64,000 nt of DNA, taken from the NCBI GenBank assembly GCA_027078365.1, contig JALWYQ010000031.1:1-64000 (forward strand). The letters run 5' to 3'. Under the pieces are notes generated by a model, which was not told where the DNA came from, ran no database searches, and saw nothing but the letters and a program-made list of their open reading frames with translations. Each line of letters begins with the position of its first letter. Position 1 is the stretch's first letter. Origin of the DNA: Phycisphaerae bacterium. Lineage in GTDB: Bacteria; Planctomycetota; Phycisphaerae; Sedimentisphaerales; Sedimentisphaeraceae. Positions 26,417 through 34,742 of this stretch are shown one piece after another. The position numbers were made by a program, and so were the translations under genes.

Positions 26417-27130
26417 TCAAACAAGCTTATTCTTCTTCCGGCGACGAATAAACTCATCAACAACCTCTGGATTTCGATTTAGAAGAAGCTCATCAGGAAA
26501 GTGTAGCTCTTCCAAGAAAGGTCTTACCGATTCATCACGGCCAAGCTCGGTTATCGCATGCGCATCACTATTGATAATCATCTGGCATTCATTCTCAATA
26601 CAGGCTCTTATCAAGTTCTTAGTGATTTCATCGTCAACGCTATTTAGAAGCGTTTTAGAGTTATTAAGCTCTAGCACAACGCCATGCCGCTTTGCCGCTT
26701 TTGCTAGACGAGAAAAATCAAGAGGGTATTCCCTTGAGTTTGGGTGGCTAATGATATCAATAAAAGGATTCTCTTCCATCGCCCTAATCAGCATATCAGT
26801 ATTCTTTTTTGCACCCAAGCCGATCTCCGTATTCGCATGGATTCCCAAAAGAACAATATCCATATTCTTTAGCTGCGCCATCGGCATATCAGTCTTTCCA
26901 TCCTGACCAATAAGATTAAGTTCAATCCCCTTAAAGACCTTTATATCAGAAAAGACATTCTCAAACCTATGATAAAACACATTGCTAACACGACCACCCA
27001 CAGCAGCGCCATGATCTGTTATAGCAAGCGTCTTAACCCCAATCTGGCGCGCATAGCCAATCATCTCCAAAATAGAATGAAGCCCGCAGTTACTAAAATG
27101 TGTATGCACATGTAAATCAACTTCTAACAA
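26417..27130 (-). CDS. PHP-domain phosphoesterase (YcdX-like)
   Basis: 237-aa metal-dependent phosphoesterase. The PHP motifs occur in order: VDLHVHTHFS (4-13), ITDHG (37-41), FKGIELNL, LLGIHAN, IDIISHP and INSDAHA. They supply the His/Asp/Glu ligands for a trinuclear metal site. The substrate is unknown. The start is TTG, supported by ATAAGGAGAAAGC upstream. A truncated copy of this 5' end lies at 28092-28170, right behind the DUF2130 gene. That suggests PHP once followed DUF2130 directly in one operon, before the toxin-antitoxin pair came between them. Confidence 0.9.
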   Translation of the reverse strand: MLEVDLHVHTHFSNCGLHSILEMIGYARQIGVKTLAITDHGAAVGGRVSNVFYHRFENVFSDIKVFKGIELNLIGQDGKTDMPMAQLKNMDIVLLGIHANTEIGLGAKKNTDMLIRAMEENPFIDIISHPNSREYPLDFSRLAKAAKRHGVVLELNNSKTLLNSVDDEITKNLIRACIENECQMIINSDAHAITELGRDESVRPFLEELHFPDELLLNRNPEVVDEFIRRRKKNKLV

Positions 27131-27168
27131 AGCTTTCTCCTTATATCAGTGCTTGGGCTAAATCTCAG

Positions 27169-27429
27169 CTACAATCCCTTATAGATATCTTTTCTATGAG
27201 CAATACGCAGAACTAAGACAACCAATCTTTTATTTTGAACATGATACACAATACGATAGTTACCTACTCGAACACGGTAAAGCTCATTAAGACCTTTGAG
27301 TTTCTTTGCGCTGGGTGGGTATGGATTTTCGGCAAGTTTTCTTAATACAGCAACAAGCTTTTTCTGCAGCGATTTATTTTGTTTGCGAATAAACTTCTCA
27401 CTATCTCGGGCCAATTCTACTTTGTACAT
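27169..27429 (-). CDS. RelE/ParE-family toxin
   Basis: About 86 aa. MYKVELARDSEKFIRKQNKS, then NPYPPSAKKLKGLNELYRVR, VGNYRIVYHV and LVLRIAHRKDIYKGL, are the standard RelE-fold elements, with the C-terminal His-Arg-Lys-x-x-Tyr of mRNA interferases. An in-frame ATG at 27447 would overlap the antitoxin. The ATG at 27429, one base after the antitoxin stop, gives the usual toxin N-terminus and suggests translational coupling. Confidence 0.92.
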   Translation of the reverse strand: MYKVELARDSEKFIRKQNKSLQKKLVAVLRKLAENPYPPSAKKLKGLNELYRVRVGNYRIVYHVQNKRLVVLVLRIAHRKDIYKGL

Positions 27430-27430
27430 A

Positions 27431-27679
27431 CTAGAGCCCAAGCTCATTGGCTAGATCATCAAGAGATATCCTATCGCCATCTTTGAGTGCTTTTTTAGCG
27501 GCTCTGAGATCTTGCTTGTCTTCAAGCGCTTCGAGCAATGCAGCATCTTCTGGAGAAACCATCACAAAAGCAGTCTCTCCATTACGTTGAACCTCAATTC
27601 TCTCACCCTTAAAAGCCACTAAATCAGCAAGCTTTCTGATATGTACTCTCAAATCTGTGATTGTGGTTGTAGTCATCAT
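27431..27679 (-). CDS. Phd/YefM-family antitoxin
   Basis: 82 aa. ITDLRVHIRKLADLVAFKGERIEV-type Phd/YefM DNA-binding half (core KLADLVAFKGERIEVQRNGE) and an acidic C-terminal half (LEALEDKQDLRAAKKALKDGD) that would wrap the toxin. GAGGTG precedes two tandem ATGs. The upstream AT-rich array at 27719-27745 is the likely operator for autorepression. Confidence 0.9.
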   Translation of the reverse strand: MMTTTTITDLRVHIRKLADLVAFKGERIEVQRNGETAFVMVSPEDAALLEALEDKQDLRAAKKALKDGDRISLDDLANELGL

Positions 27680-27718
27680 AACACCTCACGATACAAAACT
27701 AAGATAAATATATATAAT

Positions 27719-27745
27719 GCATATTATGTATATTATGCATATTAT
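27719..27745 (-). promoter_or_regulatory. Triple 9-bp AT-rich operator of the toxin-antitoxin pair
   Basis: Three head-to-tail copies, GCATATTAT, GTATATTAT and GCATATTAT, lie within a longer AT-rich palindromic stretch 40 bp ahead of the antitoxin. Such arrays are typical binding sites for Phd/YefM proteins and overlap the expected promoter. Confidence 0.6.
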
Positions 27746-28091
27746 ATAATACGGTAAAATAAGCCCAAATATCAACTAAAATTTTCACTAGCTAGATTTA
27801 ATATTCGCAAGAACTGTTTTTTAAGCGTTGCGATCTCTGCGCAGACCAATGTGGTGGGGCAAGCAGGGCAGTTGCATTGGTTTCATAACTCTATATTTCT
27901 CTACGATTCAACTCCACTATTCCCATCAGAAAAAGATAGTGAGAGCAACTCAACGGTAATTGCACAGGCAGTTCTTGCGTAATTTGAGATGTTTCGAAAA
28001 GCCAGACAGTGTTTGGCTTTTTCCCATTGTCTTCACCTCCGTGTGTGAACTCATAAGTTTCAATATCTACTCTACATTGTTTTTATGCTGT
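27746..28091. other. Intergenic spacer upstream of the toxin-antitoxin pair
   Basis: 346 bp with no supported gene. The segment TCAACTAAAATTTTCACTAG at 27774 recurs as a near-copy at about 29752-29772, upstream of the DUF2130 gene, and may mark the edge of an inserted unit. Confidence 0.45.
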
Positions 28092-28170
28092 TGTCTTAAC
28101 CCCAATCATCTCCAAAATAGAATGAAGCCCGCAGTTACTAAAATGTGTATGCACATGTAACTTCTAACAA
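28092..28170 (-). pseudogene. Truncated copy of the PHP gene 5' end
   Basis: This sequence matches the first roughly 30 codons of the PHP gene (27030-27130). It has a 5-bp deletion after the fourth codon and a second deletion between two ATTGG copies. The leader with GGAG is duplicated as well (to about 28194). The deletion shifts the frame, so it cannot make protein. It shows that the segment 27157-28091 lies between direct repeats of about 100 bp. Confidence 0.85.
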
Positions 28171-28192
28171 AGTTTTCTCCTTATATCAAAGC

Positions 28193-29530
28193 TTAGTATT
28201 CATCATCAGCTATAGACTCAAGCGAGAGTGGTTCGATAGCAGGGAGGACTTTCTGTGATCCAACCAATCCTTCTATGGTTGCATAAATATCTGTGACATT
28301 TCCCATTACTTTTTGAATTTGAGTTTCTCTCTTTTTCCAAATTCTTTGCATAGACCGTTTCTCAGAGTTCAAATCTTCCTGCATTTGCTTGTATGCACTC
28401 ACAACAGCCTTAATATGCATAGCAAATTCTTGGCTTGTTATGTAGTTATAAATCACATCTTTTAGCGAAGATTGATTCGACTGAATTATTTCCGACCTTT
28501 TGAGATTGATAAGACTTTGTCGCAGCGCCATTGCTAGACCTATGGCAGATTTGTAGTCCGTAACCCAGACATCTTCATATATTCCAAATGATTCAATTTT
28601 TGAAGGAAGGGCAACAGACATTATAACAGCGAGATTGGCATTGGCCTCTCGTTGATCATTTTTAAGCTTTTCGATCCAGCCTTTCTGGAAGTCCTTAGTG
28701 TTTTTGGATTCCCACAGGATAGAGCCACATTCTTTACCCGAAGAATTAAGAACGACCTGCAAGATATCCGCTCCTCTGGCTCCTTTCTTGATTTCTTCAA
28801 ACTTATCAAACGGGAATGCCTGCTGCAACACTTCTTGGAGCTGCTCTTCTAAAGCTTCGCCTTGCCGTTCCTGAGAGCCTGTTTCCGCCTTGCGCTTAAG
28901 ATCTTCGATTTTTCCCTGCATTGATTTGATTAGATCATCTTTTTCACGCATCTTAAGCATGTTCTCTTCAGCCGCTTTTTTGCTGGCTTCTTCAGCGATC
29001 TTCTTTCTCTCCTCGGAAATCTTACGCTCAACTTCTAGCTCTAGTTGTTCACTTTGCTCCTCAAGCTCACGTTGCTTGCGCAGAAAATCCAACTCTTTCT
29101 TCTTAGCCTCAGATACTTCTTTGCGTTTTCTTTCGAGCTCTTCTTGCAAAGCCTTCGTTTGCTGGGCTTGATCGGCGAGAATCTTCTTGCGTTCGGCCTC
29201 AGCGATATCCTTCCTTTGAGCCCTGAGTTTTTCAGCTACCTGCTCATCGATTTGTTGCTGTAGCTCTTCGAGATTCTTTTTCTGATCTGCAATCTTAGCT
29301 CGTTCAGCCTTTAATTTCTCATCAACTTGAGATTCAATCGATTGCTGCCTTTTGCGCAGTTCTTCCTCTTGCTTCTTTAGAGCCTCAGCCTTCTCTGCGA
29401 TTTGTTTTTCCTTCTTTGCAGCCTCAGCAACATATTTAGCCTTAACACTACGCTCAATCTGACCAGTCAAAGCCTCAGTTAACTCTATCTCAGCACCACA
29501 GTTTGGGCATTCAATCGTTTTATCTACCAT
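28193..29530 (-). CDS. DUF2130 coiled-coil protein with zinc-ribbon-like start
   Basis: 445 aa. The N-terminus has a single CPNC pair (IECPNCGAEIEL). A very long, highly charged coiled coil covers residues about 25-220. The C-terminal DUF2130 domain includes FDKFEEIKKGARGADILQVV and CGSILWESKNTKDFQKGW; the Asp, Glu and Lys there suggest a PD-(D/E)XK-like nuclease core. The biological role is unknown. An ATG 15 bp upstream (29545) is in frame, but GAGGTTGTG before the ATG at 29530 decides the start. The PHP remnant follows directly. Confidence 0.85.
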   Translation of the reverse strand: MVDKTIECPNCGAEIELTEALTGQIERSVKAKYVAEAAKKEKQIAEKAEALKKQEEELRKRQQSIESQVDEKLKAERAKIADQKKNLEELQQQIDEQVAEKLRAQRKDIAEAERKKILADQAQQTKALQEELERKRKEVSEAKKKELDFLRKQRELEEQSEQLELEVERKISEERKKIAEEASKKAAEENMLKMREKDDLIKSMQGKIEDLKRKAETGSQERQGEALEEQLQEVLQQAFPFDKFEEIKKGARGADILQVVLNSSGKECGSILWESKNTKDFQKGWIEKLKNDQREANANLAVIMSVALPSKIESFGIYEDVWVTDYKSAIGLAMALRQSLINLKRSEIIQSNQSSLKDVIYNYITSQEFAMHIKAVVSAYKQMQEDLNSEKRSMQRIWKKRETQIQKVMGNVTDIYATIEGLVGSQKVLPAIEPLSLESIADDEY

Positions 29531-29545
29531 CACAACCTCACACAT

Positions 29546-29892
29546 TAAGCGTAATATTTATTATTTATTTTATCGAAAGCAGGGTGGTTATAGTCAGACA
29601 AATCAATTAAAGCCTTGCTTGTAGGAAAGGGTTAATCCTTAAATACTCCCTTTAGTTTTTAATAACCAAACCATATCTTTTCGATTCTAACACTCTGCTA
29701 CAATAGACACAGGTAATGTACATTCCACGATACAACAACAAGCTCGAATTTCAACTAAATTTTCACTAGCCTGATATATATTCGGAGGGGCTGATTTTTA
29801 ATGGTACGTCCTTTCAGTTGGATGGTGGGGCGGGAAGTAACTATATTGCCACTATGCATATGCTCGTACTGTACAAGTCCATTCATTTCACA
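29546..29892. other. Intergenic region with a trace of the toxin-antitoxin upstream sequence
   Basis: 347 bp without a gene. CACGATACAACAACAAGC followed by TCAACTAAATTTTCACTAGC (about 29735-29790) resembles the sequence upstream of the antitoxin (27687-27808). A second insertion scar is possible. Confidence 0.45.
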
Positions 29893-32800
29893 TTACCCTA
29901 CAACTAATCTGGAAGTTTGACGCATCAGATGTGCTGGTATTGGGCTCTTTAGTCGCCAAGTAATACTTATTGGCCTTGACCCGCTGTGGCTTACATAATC
30001 AGCTGTACCAAGAAAATTGTAAGGCTCGGCAAGATTGTTACGATTAGTCCGATTCTCACGTACAAACAACAATATTGAGTGGCCGTTAGATCTATGCTTA
30101 ATGTACCGCTCTCCAGTTGGAGAATTCACTGATGTTGTAGATTGGCTCTGCCAATGAAAAAGTGTTTCACTGATAGCATAATCCGCATACATAGTTGTCG
30201 GAGAATAGTGCTTTTGAGCTTTGTTTAATGTAATAAAAAAGGCATCAGCGTTTAATTTTGGTAGATGCAGTACACCTTCTCGCATTGTCGGCTGTCGCTG
30301 AAGATTCCAGTGTCCAAGAGCTACAAGAATTTCATCACGGGTGTACTTCGCGTGAATCTCAAGTGGACATTCAAAATCCATACTCTGAACAGGTGGGACA
30401 CTTGCGATTTTTCCTTTACAAATCTCCAATAGCTCAAGCAACTCATCGCGAAGGGTAGGATTTTGGTTTATTCTGTGTATGTTTTCCTCCAGTGAGTTAG
30501 ACAAGTTTTTTATGCCCCACAAACTGAAGCAAAACATTAGTAAACGTTTATGTTGCAAGGATGGCAGAGTACTTATATTTAGTTGAGGTTCTTTCATTGC
30601 ATCCAAAATGCAGTCTATTTGTTTTACGTCACTAATATGATGCAGTCTGCGCAGCCCTTTTGTCAATTGTAGCTCATCTGGATCAGTAAAGTTTTCTCGG
30701 ACACCAGCTTCCACGCAAAGACGTGACCAGCTAGCTCTTCTGTAGACATCATCGATGTCTAAACGATAATATTCCAAGAAATTTACTAGCGACAAAGGTA
30801 AACCCGTATCCGCAGAAAAACTTTGTATATTCTGCACAATGCGTAGCTTACTTTGTACTAAGGATTGTTTAATGTTCTCAAGGACATACTCAAGAGCTTG
30901 TTTTTCAAACTGAATATTACAACCTGCAGGTAAATTTGGAAATGCGTTTTCCAATTCATCCTTAATCCGGCAATGTTTATCAGTTACGAGTGCTCTCAGC
31001 TTAACATCAAAACGATATTTTTTATGAGCATGGCCAACAAAATCTAAAACTGTTAGACAGTCCTTCTTTTCTGCCAAACGCAGACCTCTACCGAGTTGCT
31101 GTAAAAACACAGTAAGCGATTCGGTTGGACGTAAAAACAATATTGTGTCTACTTCAGGTATATCAACGCCTTCATTATATAGATCTACAACAAATATGAA
31201 ATTAATCTCACGATTAGATAGCCGAGACTGGACTCTTTTACGGTGCTCACGACTGGATTCCGCCGTAAGAAAATCTGCAGGAATGTTGGCTTGATTAAAT
31301 CTATCTGACATATATTTAGCATGGGATTGAGATACACAGAATCCCAAACCACATGCCTTGCGGACATCTAAAACTGTGTTAAATACTTTATTAATAATCA
31401 GATTGGCTCTTATATCATTACCCGTTAGAGTTTTTTCTAGGTCAGCTTGAACATATCCGCCTCTTTGCCAGCGTAGAGCTGAATAATCCACTGAATCGCT
31501 TATACCAAAATATTGAAATGGGCACAGAAGTTTCCGGTTTATCGCATCTGGCAACCGTATCTCAGCTGTAACATGATCGTCAAAATGTCGTTTAATATTT
31601 AAACCATCGGTGCGTTCTGGAGTTGCAGTTAGCCCTAGCAATGACTTGGGCTGTATGTGATTTAGCAAGTCTTGATAACTTGGAGCTGCCGCATGATGAA
31701 ATTCATCTATAACAACATAATCGTAATGCTCAGCCGATACCAGTTGCGTCAGATTCTGAGAATTATAAGTCTGGATTGATATAAATAACTGCTCAAGTTG
31801 TGTTGGCCTATTTCCACCAACCATTAAATCACCAAAATTTTGATCTCGTAACACAGCACGGAAAGTATAAAGAGATTGACGAAGAATTTCTTCACGATGA
31901 GCAACAAACAAGAATCTCGGTTGGCCAGAAATTCCTTCATTACGCCTTGACAGGGACCATGACTTAAAATCAAATGCGGCTATCATCGTTTTCCCCGTAC
32001 CTGTTGCAGCTACTACTAAATGCTTATTGCGATGTTGAAATTGTCGCTCCATTGCAATTCGATCAAGAATTTCCTGTTGAAATCCATACGGGCGAAGATC
32101 AAAATTTGGCAGTACGAATTGTTCGGATTCAATAGAGCCTCGCTCCTCTGTTAATGCCCGCTGAAGGCGGACTTCGTCAATCTGCCCAGCATAACTTTCA
32201 AACTCTCCATCATTCCAATAGGTTTCAAATGTAGCCGAAATCTTTTCCCATTGAAAAGGTTGTTCATACTGACTGACTTTAATATTCCACTCTAAGCCAT
32301 CAGTTAAAGCTGCTTGTGAAATATTTGCGGAGCCAATGTAAGCCGAAGAAAAACCTGTATTTCGATGGATCAGATAAGCCTTTGCATGCAATCGTGTACG
32401 ATGCGTATCATAGCTAACTTTAATCTCCGTATTAGGCAGATCTGACAAGAATTGGATCGCCTTAAGATCGGTCGCTCCCATATAACTAGTCGTGATAATT
32501 CGCAGGCGAGCGTTGTCCTTTGCTGTAAATATTCGCAATGCAGATTCGAGAATACGAATGCCGCTCCATTTTATAAATGAGCAAAGAATGTCAACGCAAT
32601 CAGCAGAGGCAATTTCCTTTTTGAGTTGAGAAATAAGCGAGGGATCCTGTCTAGTTCCCGTAAGTAGTGCGCCAAGGGCAAGTGGTGTATCTGGCCTAGA
32701 AGGATGTACTGCAACCGATGCATCTTCAATAATCGACAATAGCCGCTTAGCTTCAGGCGAAACCTTTAATTCTTCAAAGCCTTCGATTCCACTTTTATTT

Positions 32801-33057
32801 AGTGAACTAATTATTTCATTGCAGATCTCGATTTGTCGTTGAATTCGGCTAGCATCTTTTTCAGCCAAACTATTTAAGCCAGATTTAGGCTTAACTTGAG
32901 CTAATCCCTGAGTCAGAACTCTATAGATATATTGTGCAAGATAATCATGGCTATTAGCAGAATCCAGAGACTCTAAATCTACAGAATTCGAATGGAGTTT
33001 TTTTATTCGTTTTTCTAATATTAAACTAACGATTTCTTCGTAAATTCCTGTTTGCAT
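29893..33057 (-). CDS. PLD nuclease-SF2 helicase protein with DUF3427-type C-terminus
   Basis: 1054 aa. Residues about 125-290 form a phospholipase-D-like nuclease domain with one HxK motif (LHAKAYLIH, His224 and Lys226; then GSANIS). An SF2 helicase follows: Walker A AATGTGKT (350-357), DEFH (451-454), GLTATPERTDG and the arginine-finger motif QQLGRGLR. The C-terminal 400 residues match the DUF3427 layout (SLVNFLEYYRLDIDDVYRR, FECPLEIHAKYTRDEILVAL split). This architecture is known in accessory regions and is thought to process DNA. The ATG at 33057 has GAGG 6 nt upstream; a GTG at 33084 also lies in frame. It follows the DUF5655 nuclease-like gene by 39 bp. Confidence 0.88.
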   Translation of the reverse strand: MQTGIYEEIVSLILEKRIKKLHSNSVDLESLDSANSHDYLAQYIYRVLTQGLAQVKPKSGLNSLAEKDASRIQRQIEICNEIISSLNKSGIEGFEELKVSPEAKRLLSIIEDASVAVHPSRPDTPLALGALLTGTRQDPSLISQLKKEIASADCVDILCSFIKWSGIRILESALRIFTAKDNARLRIITTSYMGATDLKAIQFLSDLPNTEIKVSYDTHRTRLHAKAYLIHRNTGFSSAYIGSANISQAALTDGLEWNIKVSQYEQPFQWEKISATFETYWNDGEFESYAGQIDEVRLQRALTEERGSIESEQFVLPNFDLRPYGFQQEILDRIAMERQFQHRNKHLVVAATGTGKTMIAAFDFKSWSLSRRNEGISGQPRFLFVAHREEILRQSLYTFRAVLRDQNFGDLMVGGNRPTQLEQLFISIQTYNSQNLTQLVSAEHYDYVVIDEFHHAAAPSYQDLLNHIQPKSLLGLTATPERTDGLNIKRHFDDHVTAEIRLPDAINRKLLCPFQYFGISDSVDYSALRWQRGGYVQADLEKTLTGNDIRANLIINKVFNTVLDVRKACGLGFCVSQSHAKYMSDRFNQANIPADFLTAESSREHRKRVQSRLSNREINFIFVVDLYNEGVDIPEVDTILFLRPTESLTVFLQQLGRGLRLAEKKDCLTVLDFVGHAHKKYRFDVKLRALVTDKHCRIKDELENAFPNLPAGCNIQFEKQALEYVLENIKQSLVQSKLRIVQNIQSFSADTGLPLSLVNFLEYYRLDIDDVYRRASWSRLCVEAGVRENFTDPDELQLTKGLRRLHHISDVKQIDCILDAMKEPQLNISTLPSLQHKRLLMFCFSLWGIKNLSNSLEENIHRINQNPTLRDELLELLEICKGKIASVPPVQSMDFECPLEIHAKYTRDEILVALGHWNLQRQPTMREGVLHLPKLNADAFFITLNKAQKHYSPTTMYADYAISETLFHWQSQSTTSVNSPTGERYIKHRSNGHSILLFVRENRTNRNNLAEPYNFLGTADYVSHSGSRPISITWRLKSPIPAHLMRQTSRLVVG

Positions 33058-33096
33058 CGTCATCCTCATTGATGAATTTTGCACAGCTAAGTGGCT

Positions 33097-34014
33097 TTAA
33101 TTACTCTCGTAACTTTTCTCCAATAGCGGTCTTGCTTTTTCTAGGTCTTCAAGCGAGCAGATTGTGAGCTCAAGGTCTCCTGTTCCCAAATGACCAATAT
33201 TGCTAACATCCCTTGTAAATCCTGGCTCAAGAGTGATAGAATCAGGGCGAACTTTGATAGTTATTATGAGGCATTTTTTTGAGTTGAGCACCTCGACACA
33301 TGCAAAATTCTTAATTCGTTTGAAAGCAAAGTAATACTTAAGCGATTTCATTTGAACGTCGTCGCCAAAGGCCATAAGCATCTCCTTTGCAGCATCAAAC
33401 AAATCGACAACTTCTTGAGAGGCTTCTTCGAGTGTTTCTGTTACCGTTTTATAGTTGTGCTTGTAACCATTGGTTGGCTTGTAGCTATCATGATAGTCAC
33501 TGTTTTCCGCAGTCACGGAATTCACCAATTCAAGCATCAATAAATCTTGGCCATAATGGCAATATCGCATGAGCTCAATATTTCTATTTATCTGCGAGAC
33601 AGCATGGAGATCGTATCTAGTAAAATCACCTGCAATACAGATAAGTCTAGGGCTTGAAAAGTCTATTTCATCAGAAACATTCTTACCAAACTTCTTCATC
33701 ACAAGTAATTCAAATTCAGCCTTATGATCCATGAGCCAATCGAGATAGAAAAGCCCTTGGTTAATCACATTTTGGTTTGCGGCTCGTTTGTATTCAATAA
33801 TGACAGGGCAACCATTTTCGTCTATTCCTAGGCTATCCATACGTCCACCATGCTTTTTGCCTGTAGAATATTCACTCGCCAGTAATCTAACGCCAAGAAA
33901 ATCTTCAAGATGTTTTTCGATGAGATTTTGTAGTGACTTCTCTACCGCCACGTTTTGTCCAGGTATTTCGCAAACACTTTCGTTTTCTATTCTAAAAAGT
34001 TTAATGTCACCCAT
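33097..34014 (-). CDS. PD-(D/E)XK nuclease-like protein with DUF5655 C-terminus
   Basis: 305 aa. The N-terminal half has the nuclease signature GGRMDSLGID...PVIIEYKR (Asp60, Glu74, Lys76) followed by a glutamine-containing helix (NQNVINQGLFYLDWL), as in NucS/DUF91-related enzymes. The C-terminal part (about 205-303) matches DUF5655 (SLKYYFAFKRIKNFACVEV). ATG with AGAGG upstream. It is the first gene of a two-gene minus-strand operon with the PLD-helicase, so the two products may act together on DNA, plausibly against foreign DNA. Confidence 0.82.
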   Translation of the reverse strand: MGDIKLFRIENESVCEIPGQNVAVEKSLQNLIEKHLEDFLGVRLLASEYSTGKKHGGRMDSLGIDENGCPVIIEYKRAANQNVINQGLFYLDWLMDHKAEFELLVMKKFGKNVSDEIDFSSPRLICIAGDFTRYDLHAVSQINRNIELMRYCHYGQDLLMLELVNSVTAENSDYHDSYKPTNGYKHNYKTVTETLEEASQEVVDLFDAAKEMLMAFGDDVQMKSLKYYFAFKRIKNFACVEVLNSKKCLIITIKVRPDSITLEPGFTRDVSNIGHLGTGDLELTICSLEDLEKARPLLEKSYESN

Positions 34015-34215
34015 TGATCGCCTCTTAGTATCAGAATTGTAATAGTTTCACTGACCCATTAGGCCCGCTTCTATATCCGTATTCGTGTTTTTGATAAAAA
34101 CCCGTTGTGCCGCGCTGCACTCTAAGCAGTCTAAATTGGAGATAAAAGAAATGCAATAACTTTCCTACAGTAATTCGATCTAAGAATTTGCTCTGACCTT
34201 TTCATATCCTTACAA

Positions 34216-34490
34216 TCAAATCAAACCTTCTTTAATGCCACAGATGGCGATCTCTGCGCAGGCTAGGGCGTCTGATAGGGCGTTGTGGTGGTCTAGTTTT
34301 ATGTTTAGGTGTGCGCAGACGGTGTTTAGTTTGTGGTTTATTAGCTCTGGGCAGAGCTGTCTTGATAGTTTTACTGTGCAGACTTCTTTAATTGATGGGC
34401 ATTTGATATTATACCTTTCGCATGTTTTGCGCAGGCACTATCGCGGCGCTGGTTTGCTGTTTCAAAATCGATTGCTACAAAACTTGACAT
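34216..34490 (-). pseudogene. Broken copy of the DEDDh exonuclease gene
   Basis: Nearly identical to both ends of the intact gene at 37708-38211, including short flanks. A 229-bp internal segment is missing between two GCGCAG copies, which shifts the frame. The first catalytic DFET block and the HNALSDA block survive in different frames. The pair of copies flanks the helicase and HTH genes. Confidence 0.88.
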
Positions 34491-34684
34491 TTATGTCCTT
34501 TTGGTTTTAGCAAAGCCATCTTTTCGGTCTGATCTGACATTTTTAATGGCAGTACATTAGCAGCTTTCATGCTACCGCCAAGATATATCTATTTTTTTGA
34601 ATTATCGTTCCCAGAGAGCACCTTAAACAGAACCTGTCTACAGCCTTTGTCGGAATACATAGTTTTGAGCTTATCCAGATTCAT
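34491..34684 (-). pseudogene. N-terminal fragment resembling an MvaI/BcnI-type restriction endonuclease
   Basis: From the ATG at 34684 (AGGA upstream) the frame reads MNLDKLKTMYSDKGCRQVLF, then KVLSGNDNSKK, a TAG stop at 34589-34591, and in the same frame IYLGGSMKAANVLPL. The NDNSK-x-IYLGG-LN-P pattern is one I associate with the N-terminus of MvaI/BcnI-like type II restriction enzymes. The TAG would be a CAG-to-TAG change. After about 60 codons the frame runs into the exonuclease remnant. Low confidence on family, good confidence that it is a broken gene. Confidence 0.45.
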
Positions 34685-34742
34685 TTGTTATCCTGCTTTT
34701 TTTTACTTTACTCAATTATCCACCGTACATAGCCATCAATTC

